7,763 nt of DNA from Acidimicrobiaceae bacterium (GTDB taxonomy: Bacteria > Actinomycetota > Acidimicrobiia > Acidimicrobiales > Palsa-688): NCBI GenBank assembly GCA_003156795.1, contig PMHU01000034.1:389-8151 (forward strand), in the 5' to 3' direction. The notes below the pieces were generated by a model. It saw only the letters and a list, made by a program, of their open reading frames with translations, was not told where the DNA came from and did no database searches. Position 1 is the stretch's first letter. The number at the start of each line of letters is the position of its first letter. Position numbers and translations under genes: made by a program. Below, in pieces: positions 1-5,643 of this stretch.

Positions 1-1
1 C

Positions 2-637
2 AACCCGACCTTGCGGACCATGTACCAGAAGGCCCGGGAAGCTTCGGTTCCTCTCGACACGATCGAGCGGGCCATCAAGCGGGGCACGGGCGAGCTCGAG
101 GGGGTCCGGTACGAGCAGGTTTCCTATGAGGGCTACGCGCCGAGCGGGGTGGCCGTGATCGTGGAGTGCCTGACCGACAACAGAAACCGGACCGGTTCCG
201 ACATCAGGTCCACCTTCTCCAAGAACGGGGGATCCATGGCGGAGCCCGGCGCGGTTTCTTGGCAGTTCGAACGGAAAGGGGTCCTGCTGCTGGCCAAGAA
301 AGGTGGCAAGGGGGGGGCGGAGGTTATGGAGGACGACCTGATGCTGGTGGCGCTCGACTCCGGAGCCGAGGACATCACTGACGCCGGCGACCACTGGCAA
401 GTGACGACGCCCCCGAGCGACGTGATGGTCGTCAAAGCCGCAATCGAGGAGGCCGGGATCGCGGTCGAGTCGGCGGAAGCGACCATGGTGGCCTCGTCGA
501 CGGTGGCCTTGGACAACGAGTCGGACGCCAAGAAGGTCCTGCACTTGGTCGACCTGCTCGAGGAGCACGACGACGTGCAAAATGTGTTCGCCAACTTCGA
601 CATACCGGATTCGATCCTGGACCTGGTGGAGACCTGA
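2..637 (+). CDS. yebC: YebC/PmpR (TACO1-type) family protein, 5'-truncated
   Basis: This is the C-terminal part of a YebC-family protein; the start lies before the window. The frame is open from base 2, beginning N-P-T-L, and ends at TGA 635-637, giving 211 residues. From memory of the mycobacterial homologue, about 45 N-terminal residues are missing. Family hallmarks seen in order are IERAIKRG, YEGYAPSGVAV, ECLTDNRNRT, the NGG-x-MAEPGAVSW segment, and near the C-terminus the KKVLHLVDLLEEHDDVQNVF block. The family was long annotated as a DNA-binding transcriptional regulator. More recent work links it to ribosomes and to translation of difficult (proline-rich) stretches; which role applies here cannot be read from sequence. 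A run of eight G (310-317) encodes a Gly/Lys-rich turn (KKGGKGG), and the frame stays intact through it. yebC directly upstream of ruvC is a common actinobacterial arrangement. Confidence 0.95.
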   Translation, partial: NPTLRTMYQKAREASVPLDTIERAIKRGTGELEGVRYEQVSYEGYAPSGVAVIVECLTDNRNRTGSDIRSTFSKNGGSMAEPGAVSWQFERKGVLLLAKKGGKGGAEVMEDDLMLVALDSGAEDITDAGDHWQVTTPPSDVMVVKAAIEEAGIAVESAEATMVASSTVALDNESDAKKVLHLVDLLEEHDDVQNVFANFDIPDSILDLVET

Positions 638-678
638 TTTCGGCTGGTTTGGTCCACCATCGTCGTACCCCATCCTGC

Positions 679-684
679 TAGCTT
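679..684 (+). promoter_or_regulatory. Possible -10 element (TAGCTT) of a leaderless ruvC promoter
   Basis: TAGCTT fits the actinobacterial -10 pattern TANNNT and ends seven bases before the ruvC GTG. Transcription would then begin at or one base before the start codon, giving a leaderless mRNA. In support, there is no Shine-Dalgarno-like sequence upstream of the GTG. No good -35 is visible at 16-18 bases, which is common for such promoters. The call rests on a short, degenerate motif and on its position next to the LexA box. Confidence 0.35.
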
Positions 685-699
685 CGAACGGGTGTTCGC
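684..699 (+). promoter_or_regulatory. LexA (SOS) operator overlapping the ruvC start codon
   Basis: The sequence TCGAAC-GGGT-GTTCGC matches the Gram-positive/actinobacterial SOS box TCGAAC-N4-GTTCGA at 11 of 12 fixed positions; only the last base differs (C for A). The spacer GGGT also fits the RNRY pattern of the Bacillus consensus CGAACRNRYGTTYG. The box lies across the end of the putative -10 and the GTG start at 692-694, so bound LexA should block initiation at a promoter here. ruvC is a known LexA target in Mycobacterium tuberculosis, so both the site and the gene fit. The operator would be expected to control ruvC-ruvA-ruvB together. Confidence 0.8.
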
Positions 700-1192
700 C
701 CTCGGGATCGATCCGGGCCTGTCGCGCTGTGGCTACGGGGCCGTCCGCAGCGAGGGGGGGCAGCTGCAAGTGGTGGCCTACGGCCACCTGACGACCCCAA
801 CCGATCGGCCGCTGAGCGAGCGCTTGAGCGGGCTGTGGACCGACTTGTGCGAGCTGCTGGCCGAGCTCAGTCCCGACGTCATGGTGGTGGAGCGGGTGCT
901 GTTCCAAGTCAACGCTCGCACCGCAATGTCGGTCGGCCAGGCCAGCGGTCTGGCGCTGGTTGCGGCGGCGCGCATCGGATGTCCCGTCGCCGAGTACAGC
1001 CCCAACGAGGTAAAGCTGGCGGTGGCCGGCTACGGCGCCGCGTCGAAGCAGCAAGTGCAGTCGATGGTGCAGGTCCTGCTCGATTTGGACGAGCAGCCCC
1101 GTCCGGCCGACCGGGCCGACGCCCTGGCCTTGGCCATCTGCCACCTGACCGGGTGCGGTCTTCGCAGCGCGGTGGCGGAGGCCCGCTCGTGA
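692..1192 (+). CDS. ruvC: Crossover junction endodeoxyribonuclease RuvC
   Basis: RuvC is the Holliday-junction resolvase. As a dimer it cuts two opposed strands of the four-way junction presented by RuvAB, using Mg2+ ions held by four acidic residues. All four are identifiable in this 166-residue protein: D7 in GIDPG, E67 in VVERV, and D140 and D143 in PADRADALALA. The length is normal for the family (about 160-190). The GTG at 692 is the only usable start, because no other start codon occurs in this frame after the stop at 635-637. No Shine-Dalgarno sequence precedes it. The stop overlaps the ruvA start by four bases (GTGA), which suggests translational coupling. A run of seven G (754-760) sits near the N-terminus. 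The LexA box on the start codon predicts induction by DNA damage. Confidence 0.97.
   Translation: MFALGIDPGLSRCGYGAVRSEGGQLQVVAYGHLTTPTDRPLSERLSGLWTDLCELLAELSPDVMVVERVLFQVNARTAMSVGQASGLALVAAARIGCPVAEYSPNEVKLAVAGYGAASKQQVQSMVQVLLDLDEQPRPADRADALALAICHLTGCGLRSAVAEARS
1177..1181 (+). promoter_or_regulatory. Ribosome binding site of ruvA (GGAGG)
   Basis: A full GGAGG core lies inside the 3' end of ruvC, seven bases before the GTG at 1189. It fixes the ruvA start at the overlapping GTGA and excludes the much longer open frame that runs upstream through ruvC. Confidence 0.8.
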
Positions 1193-1836
1193 TCGGGTCC
1201 TTGCGGGGAGTGATCCTCGACCGGGCGGCCCGGGCCGGCTTGTCGGCGGAGGTCCTGGTGGAAGTCGGCGGGGTCGGATACCGGGTGGTGGTGCCTGCCG
1301 GCGCGGTCGGCCAGTTCGGGCCGCCCGGGAGCGCCGCGTTCTTGCACGTCCACACCCACGTCCGGGAGGACGCCATCGTTCTTTACGGCTTCCCCACCCG
1401 AGAAGAGCGAAGCTGCTTCGAGTCCCTGATAGGCGCGCACGGGATCGGCCCCGCCGTCGCACTGGCGCTGCTTTCGGTCCACTCGCCGGCCGCGCTGCGC
1501 CGGGCCGTCGAGACCGATGACGCCGACGCCCTCATGCTCGTGCCGGGTATCGGGAAGAAGACGGCCACCAGACTTTTGGTGGAGCTCAAGTCGCGATTGG
1601 ACATGGACCTGGACGAGTCCGACCTTCGCCTGGTCTCTGGACTCGACGGCAACGGCAACGGTCACAGCAGCGCGGCGTCGGTGACAGCGAGCACCCGGGC
1701 CGAGGTACGCAACGCGCTGGCCAGCCTCGGCTACGGGGCCGACGAGATCCGCCACGCCCTGGCCCGGCTCCCGGCCGAAGGCCGGATCGAAGATCAGGTC
1801 CGCCTGGCCCTGCGGGAGCTGGCCGCGTCCAGGTGA
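1189..1836 (+). CDS. ruvA: Holliday junction DNA-binding helicase subunit RuvA
   Basis: RuvA forms tetramers that hold the Holliday junction in an open square and recruit two RuvB rings for branch migration. The 215-residue protein shows the three expected parts. An N-terminal OB-fold begins MIGSLRGVIL (1-65), with the strand VEVGGVGYRV. A tandem helix-hairpin-helix region contains HGIGPAVAL (about 84-92) and VPGIGKKTA (about 118-126). A C-terminal RuvB-binding domain (about 168-215) contains ALASLGYGADEI. Domains II and III are joined by a flexible Asn/Gly/Ser linker (DGNGNGHSS, near 153-161). The protein is slightly longer than E. coli RuvA (203), mainly through this linker. The start is the GTG overlapping the ruvC stop, supported by a GGAGG seven bases upstream. 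ruvB follows at once, and the gene is probably co-transcribed from the ruvC promoter. Confidence 0.96.
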   Translation: MIGSLRGVILDRAARAGLSAEVLVEVGGVGYRVVVPAGAVGQFGPPGSAAFLHVHTHVREDAIVLYGFPTREERSCFESLIGAHGIGPAVALALLSVHSPAALRRAVETDDADALMLVPGIGKKTATRLLVELKSRLDMDLDESDLRLVSGLDGNGNGHSSAASVTASTRAEVRNALASLGYGADEIRHALARLPAEGRIEDQVRLALRELAASR

Positions 1837-1851
1837 AAGGGCATCGGGGGT

Positions 1852-1856
1852 GAGGG
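1852..1856 (+). promoter_or_regulatory. Probable ribosome binding site of ruvB (GAGGG)
   Basis: GAGGG ends eight bases before the ATG at 1865 and supports that codon as the ruvB start. The competing in-frame GTG at 1850 has only a GAAAGG (1835-1840) nine bases upstream. Confidence 0.45.
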
Positions 1857-1864
1857 AAGAGGGG

Positions 1865-2914
1865 ATGCCTCGGACGGTCGCCGGGGCCGCCGATCCAGTC
1901 GAGTCGGCGGAGGAGGTGACGCTGCGGCCTCGGCACCTGGCCGAGTTCGTCGGCCAGTCGCAGCTCAAAGAGCACCTCGAGATCATGTTGGAAGCGTCTC
2001 GGCGTCGGCAGCAGCCTGCTGACCACCTGCTCTTTGCCGGTCCTCCAGGCCTGGGCAAGACCAGCCTGGCTGGAATCGTCGCCAACGAGATGGGGGCTGG
2101 ATTCCGGGTCACCTCTGGACCCGCGCTGGTGCGGGCGGGGGACCTGGCGGCCATCTTGACCAACCTGGTCGAAGGCGACGTGCTGTTCATCGACGAGATC
2201 CATCGCCTGGGCCGGGCCGTCGAGGAGATCCTGTACCCGGCGATGGAGGACTTCCAGCTCGACATCGTCCTGGGCAAGGGGCCCAGCGCCCGGACCATCC
2301 GGCTGGATCTGCCGAGTTTCACCCTGGTGGGGGCGACGACCAGGACGGGTCTGATAACCGGGCCGCTGAGGGACCGGTTCGGTTTCGTGGCCCGCCTGGA
2401 CTACTACGACCCCGGCGAACTGGACTCGATAATCCGCCGCTCCGCATCCATATTGGAAGTGGAGGTCGATCACGCCGGCGCGGCTGAGATCGCCCGCCGT
2501 TCGCGCGGCACACCCCGCATCGCCAACCGGCTGCTCAAGCGGGTTCGCGACTTCGCGGAGGTGCGCGGCGACGGGACGGTCGACCTGACGGTGGCGCGCG
2601 CCGGGCTGGAGTTGTTCGGGGTGGACGACCTGGGCTTGGACAAGGTCGACCGGGCCATACTCGACGCCGTCTGCTCCCGATTCGGGGGCGGCCCCGTCGG
2701 CCTGTCCACCCTGGCCGTGAGCGTCGGGGAGGAGACCGACACGGTCGAGGACGTGTACGAGCCCTACCTGCTGCAGTTGGGCCTGCTCATGCGGACGCCC
2801 CGGGGCCGGGTGGCGCTGCCGGCCACCTGGCAGCACCTCGGGCTGGAAGCCCCCCCGCTCGCGGCCGCAACCCCCGCGACTTCGGCAGAGGACGTCGAAC
2901 CAGGCCTGTTCTGA
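1865..2914 (+). CDS. ruvB: Holliday junction branch migration ATPase RuvB
   Basis: RuvB is the hexameric AAA+ motor that pumps DNA through the RuvA-bound junction. From the ATG the protein has 349 residues, the usual length. Visible motifs are Walker A GPPGLGKT (59-66), Walker B LFIDE (107-111), sensor 1 GATTR (156-160), the arginine finger in GPLRDRFG (R169), and sensor 2 in RGTPRIANRLL (R218). A winged-helix DNA-binding domain follows, with FGGGPVGLSTLA and a terminal TPRGRVAL region. The end is the conserved PGLF, preceded by an Ala/Pro-rich stretch. A start at the in-frame GTG 1850 would add five residues (MREEG) and cannot be excluded. The gap after ruvA is 28 bases from this start, or 13 from the GTG. 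A run of seven C (2850-2856) lies in the variable C-terminal part. Expected to be LexA-controlled with ruvC and ruvA. Confidence 0.97.
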   Translation: MPRTVAGAADPVESAEEVTLRPRHLAEFVGQSQLKEHLEIMLEASRRRQQPADHLLFAGPPGLGKTSLAGIVANEMGAGFRVTSGPALVRAGDLAAILTNLVEGDVLFIDEIHRLGRAVEEILYPAMEDFQLDIVLGKGPSARTIRLDLPSFTLVGATTRTGLITGPLRDRFGFVARLDYYDPGELDSIIRRSASILEVEVDHAGAAEIARRSRGTPRIANRLLKRVRDFAEVRGDGTVDLTVARAGLELFGVDDLGLDKVDRAILDAVCSRFGGGPVGLSTLAVSVGEETDTVEDVYEPYLLQLGLLMRTPRGRVALPATWQHLGLEAPPLAAATPATSAEDVEPGLF

Positions 2915-2970
2915 TCTGAAGAGCCGGCTCGGGCTGTTAGCGACGACCCCGCCGGCCCATCGGCTAGACC

Positions 2971-4011
2971 GTGAGGGCTGTGGAGGTCCCCGAGTACGAG
3001 CTCCCCGATGAGGCGATCGCCCAGCTCCCGCTCGAGCCGAGAGACTCGGCCCGGTTGCTCGACGCCACCGACCCCGGTGCGGCAGTGGCCCACCGCCACG
3101 TGCGGGACCTTCCAGAACTCCTCGGTGAGGGCGACGTGCTCGTCGTCAACAGTTCTCGGGTCGTTCCGGCCCGGCTGCGCCTGTTCAAGGCGACCGGAGG
3201 TGCCGCCGAGGTGCTCCTGCTCGAGCAGGAAGGCGACGACCGCAGGTCGTGGACGGCGCTGGTGCGTCCGGGCCGGCGCCTGGCGCCCGGGACGGTGCTG
3301 ACAGCCGCCCCGGGGACGGCCGGTGCGGTCGAAGTGGGGGAGCGGTTGGACGGCGGCCAAAGGAGGGTGCGCTTCCTGGCCGATCCCGTCCACGTAATCG
3401 AGACGTCCGGAACCGTGGCCCTGCCGCCCTACATCCGCGCCCCGCTGCAGGATCCGGGCCGGTACCAGACCGTCTACGCCGATCGACCCGGATCCGTGGC
3501 CGCTCCGACCGCGGGATTGCACCTGACCGACGAGGTCCTCGACCGGTGCCGGGCTCGAGGCGTCGAAGTTCATGCCGTCGACCTGGCCATCGGGCTCGCC
3601 ACCTTCAAGCCCGTCGTCGCCGATCGGGCCGAAGAGCACGCCATTCACAGGGAGCGGTACCGGGTCCCTGTCGAAACGTGGGAAGCGTGCCGGACGGCCC
3701 GGCGCGTGGTGGCGGTGGGAACGACCACCGTCAGGGCGCTCGAGACCGCGGCCGCGACGGGAACCATGGAAGGCTCCAGCGATCTTTTCATCCGCGGGGA
3801 CTTCCGCTTCGCGGTCGTCGACGTACTCCTCACGAACTTCCACTTGCCGCGCTCGACGCTGCTGCTGATGCTGGAAGCATTTTGCGGGCCGCGCTGGCGT
3901 CGGCTGTACGAGACAGCGTTGGCGGCCGGCTACCGGTTCCTCTCGTTCGGTGACGCCATGATCGTCGGCCGCCGCTCCCTTCCGGGGGAGAGAGCAGGGC
4001 CGGGCGCGTGA
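2971..4011 (+). CDS. queA: S-adenosylmethionine:tRNA ribosyltransferase-isomerase QueA
   Basis: QueA transfers and rearranges the ribosyl group of S-adenosylmethionine onto preQ1 in tRNA, giving epoxyqueuosine at the wobble position of Tyr, His, Asn and Asp tRNAs. The 346-residue protein is of normal length. Family motifs in order are GDVLVVNSSRVVPARL (near 54-69), LPPYI, YQTVYA, GSVAAPTAGLHL (near 174-185), VAVGTTTVRALE, VVDVLLTNFHLPRSTLL, and near the C-terminus YRFLSFGDAMIV. Some usually conserved positions differ: GLHLT for GLHFT, VDLAIGLATF where most members have VTLHVGxGTF, and AIHRE for MHSE. The overall match leaves the family clear. The start chosen is GTG 2971; an in-frame GTG at 2980 is also possible, and neither has a convincing ribosome binding site. 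Its stop overlaps the tgt start by four bases, tying it to the enzyme that makes its substrate tRNA. Confidence 0.93.
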   Translation: MRAVEVPEYELPDEAIAQLPLEPRDSARLLDATDPGAAVAHRHVRDLPELLGEGDVLVVNSSRVVPARLRLFKATGGAAEVLLLEQEGDDRRSWTALVRPGRRLAPGTVLTAAPGTAGAVEVGERLDGGQRRVRFLADPVHVIETSGTVALPPYIRAPLQDPGRYQTVYADRPGSVAAPTAGLHLTDEVLDRCRARGVEVHAVDLAIGLATFKPVVADRAEEHAIHRERYRVPVETWEACRTARRVVAVGTTTVRALETAAATGTMEGSSDLFIRGDFRFAVVDVLLTNFHLPRSTLLLMLEAFCGPRWRRLYETALAAGYRFLSFGDAMIVGRRSLPGERAGPGA

Positions 4012-5120
4012 CACCCGCCGTGCTCGAGGTGCAGGCCGAAGATGGAGCGGCCCGAGCGGGGCTCGTCACCACGGCTCGGGGGACCTTCACCACGCCGTGC
4101 TTCATGCCCGTGGCCACGAGGGGAGCCGTTCGCCTCCTGGACTCTGCCGACCTCGAGGCGTTGGGCCCGCAACTGCTCCTCGCCAACGCCTATCACTTGA
4201 TGCTGCGCCCCGGAGCCGAGGTGATCGCCGACCTGGGCGGCCTGCACCGCCTCACCGGTTGGGGCGGCCTGATGCTCACGGATTCCGGCGGGTATCAAGT
4301 CTTCTCTCTCGGCCCGCGAGTCGACGACGACGGGGTGACGTTCCGCTCGACCTACGACGGGTCCACCCACCGCCTTACCCCCGAGGACGCAGTTGGCGTG
4401 CAAGAACAGATCGGCGCCGACATACAGATGGTCCTCGACGTCTGCTGCGGCCTTCCCGCGTCTGACGAGGAAGTCCGGCTGGCGGCCAAGCGGACGCTCG
4501 CTTGGGCCGGTCGCGCCCGCGGCGTCCACATCCGAAGCGATCAGAGCCTGTTTGGCATCGTGCAGGGCGGGCTGTCACCCGATCTTCGGGCCGAGTGTGC
4601 GGCCGAGACGGTAGCCATGGGCTTCGACGGTTACGCCGTCGGAGGCCTGTCGGTTGGTGAGACCCGAGGCGAGATGCTTCCCGCCCTGGCGGCCGCGGTG
4701 GGCCCGCTACCCCAGGACAGACCGCGCTACCTGATGGGGGTGGGCGACCCGATATCGATCGTCGAAGCCGTCTCGCTCGGGGTGGACATGTTCGACTGTG
4801 TCCTCCCGACCCGCCTGGCCCGCCACGGGACCGCGCTCACTTCGAGCGGTCGGCTCTCGGTCAGGGCGGCCCGCCACGCCGCCGACGATGGGCCGCTCGA
4901 CGGGGCGTGCGACTGCCAGGTCTGCGCCCGCTTCAGTCGCGGCTATTTGCGGCACCTGCTCAACGTCGGCGAGCCCGCCGCAGGTCGCCTGCTCACGATC
5001 CACAACCTGACCTGGATGCTCGATCTCTTCGAAAGGATACGAGAATCGGTGACCGCGGGCACGCTGACGAGGTTGCGCCGTCAGGTGGCTGAAGCGTGGG
5101 ACCCCAGGCCGCTGCGCTAA
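4008..5120 (+). CDS. tgt: Queuine/preQ1 tRNA-guanine transglycosylase Tgt
   Basis: Tgt exchanges guanine 34 for preQ1 in tRNAs with GUN anticodons, the step before QueA. The 370-residue TIM-barrel protein has the general-base aspartate in TDSGGYQVF (D92) and the nucleophile in MFDCVLPTR (D263). It also has the base-recognition residues D144 and C146 (DVC, where many bacterial enzymes have DEC), GIVQGG (183-188) and VGGLSVGE (211-218). The structural zinc site is complete: C301, C303 and C306 in CDCQVC, plus H332 in IHNL. The GTG start overlaps the queA stop (GTGA 4008-4011), with AGGG eight bases upstream (3996-3999). The CxC-xx-C site and the bacterial-type LSVGE segment argue for a preQ1-using bacterial enzyme, not an archaeosine-type one. 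A 40-base gap separates it from yajC. Confidence 0.96.
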   Translation: MTPAVLEVQAEDGAARAGLVTTARGTFTTPCFMPVATRGAVRLLDSADLEALGPQLLLANAYHLMLRPGAEVIADLGGLHRLTGWGGLMLTDSGGYQVFSLGPRVDDDGVTFRSTYDGSTHRLTPEDAVGVQEQIGADIQMVLDVCCGLPASDEEVRLAAKRTLAWAGRARGVHIRSDQSLFGIVQGGLSPDLRAECAAETVAMGFDGYAVGGLSVGETRGEMLPALAAAVGPLPQDRPRYLMGVGDPISIVEAVSLGVDMFDCVLPTRLARHGTALTSSGRLSVRAARHAADDGPLDGACDCQVCARFSRGYLRHLLNVGEPAAGRLLTIHNLTWMLDLFERIRESVTAGTLTRLRRQVAEAWDPRPLR

Positions 5121-5160
5121 TGTCCTCCGGTCCCCCTCTCGGATGGACACTCCCGCCTAA

Positions 5161-5640
5161 ATGCACATTCTCCACGCCCTCATCGCCTCGACCTCTCCTA
5201 CCACCACGGGCAAAAGCAAGTCGGGTGGGTCGTCAGAGCTGTCCCTGCTGCTCATCGTGTTCGTGTTCGCCGGCGCCTACATCTTCTTCATCCGGCCCCG
5301 CCAGCAGAAGTTCAAGCGGCAGCAGGTCACCGCCAAACAGCTCGACGTTGGCGACCTCGTGATCTCGGCCGGCGGCATCCACGGCAAGATCGTGGCGCTG
5401 GACTCCGAGGTGGCCGAGGTCGAGGTCGCGCCCGACGTGGTGCTGACCTTCTTGAGGCGGGCGATCAACGTTCACCCCGGCGCGGCCGTCGCCCAGGATC
5501 CGGAGCCGGATGACGACGAATGGGACGTCACCCCCAGAGACGACCCCGCCCAGCTGCCGCCCGCCGCCGACGAAGAAGACCACACCTTGCCACAGCCCGG
5601 CGACGCGGATCCCGACCCGCCGCTATCCGGCGACGTCTAA
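5161..5640 (+). CDS. yajC: Preprotein translocase subunit YajC, with acidic C-terminal tail
   Basis: YajC is a small single-span membrane protein that associates with SecD and SecF. The 159-residue product has a short polar N-terminus and one transmembrane helix (about 27-44, LSLLLIVFVFAGAYIFFI). The positively charged RPRQQKFKRQQ follows, then the conserved cytoplasmic fold (LDVGDLVISAGGIHGKIVALD, 61-81, to about 108). Family members are often near 110 residues. Here residues 113-159 form an extra tail with 17 Asp/Glu, many prolines and a single Arg, expected to be disordered and cytoplasmic. The start is well constrained: an in-frame TAA (5158-5160) directly precedes the ATG. No Shine-Dalgarno sequence is obvious, and a five-codon ORF (5143-5160, MDTPA) ends exactly at the start. 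secD begins three bases after the stop. Confidence 0.92.
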   Translation: MHILHALIASTSPTTTGKSKSGGSSELSLLLIVFVFAGAYIFFIRPRQQKFKRQQVTAKQLDVGDLVISAGGIHGKIVALDSEVAEVEVAPDVVLTFLRRAINVHPGAAVAQDPEPDDDEWDVTPRDDPAQLPPAADEEDHTLPQPGDADPDPPLSGDV

Positions 5641-5643
5641 GCA

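Noticed and set aside
835..1188. Upstream extension of the ruvA frame through ruvC
   Set aside because: The extension reads as Arg/Gly-rich nonsense. The RuvA family start MIGSLRG is at 1189 with its own GGAGG.
2921..2930. Perfect palindrome GAGCCGGCTC just after the ruvB stop, considered as a terminator
   Set aside because: It has no loop, the alternative pairings give only four-base stems, and no T-run follows. It is too weak to call a terminator or operator.
2915..2970. Possible promoter for queA-tgt in the ruvB-queA gap
   Set aside because: No TANNNT hexamer at a suitable distance from GTG 2971 or 2980 and no paired -35 could be found, so no site is claimed.
3249..3953. 234-codon plus-strand open frame inside queA
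   Set aside because: It is a frame shadow with Arg/Gly-rich composition and no motifs, and QueA motifs cover the same bases.
1030..4014. Long minus-strand open frames (1030-2322, 1586-2836, 2764-4014) of 416-430 codons
   Set aside because: They lie antisense to ruvC/ruvA/ruvB/queA, read as low-complexity Arg/Pro/Gly-rich protein without recognisable motifs, and are typical stop-poor shadows in GC-rich DNA.
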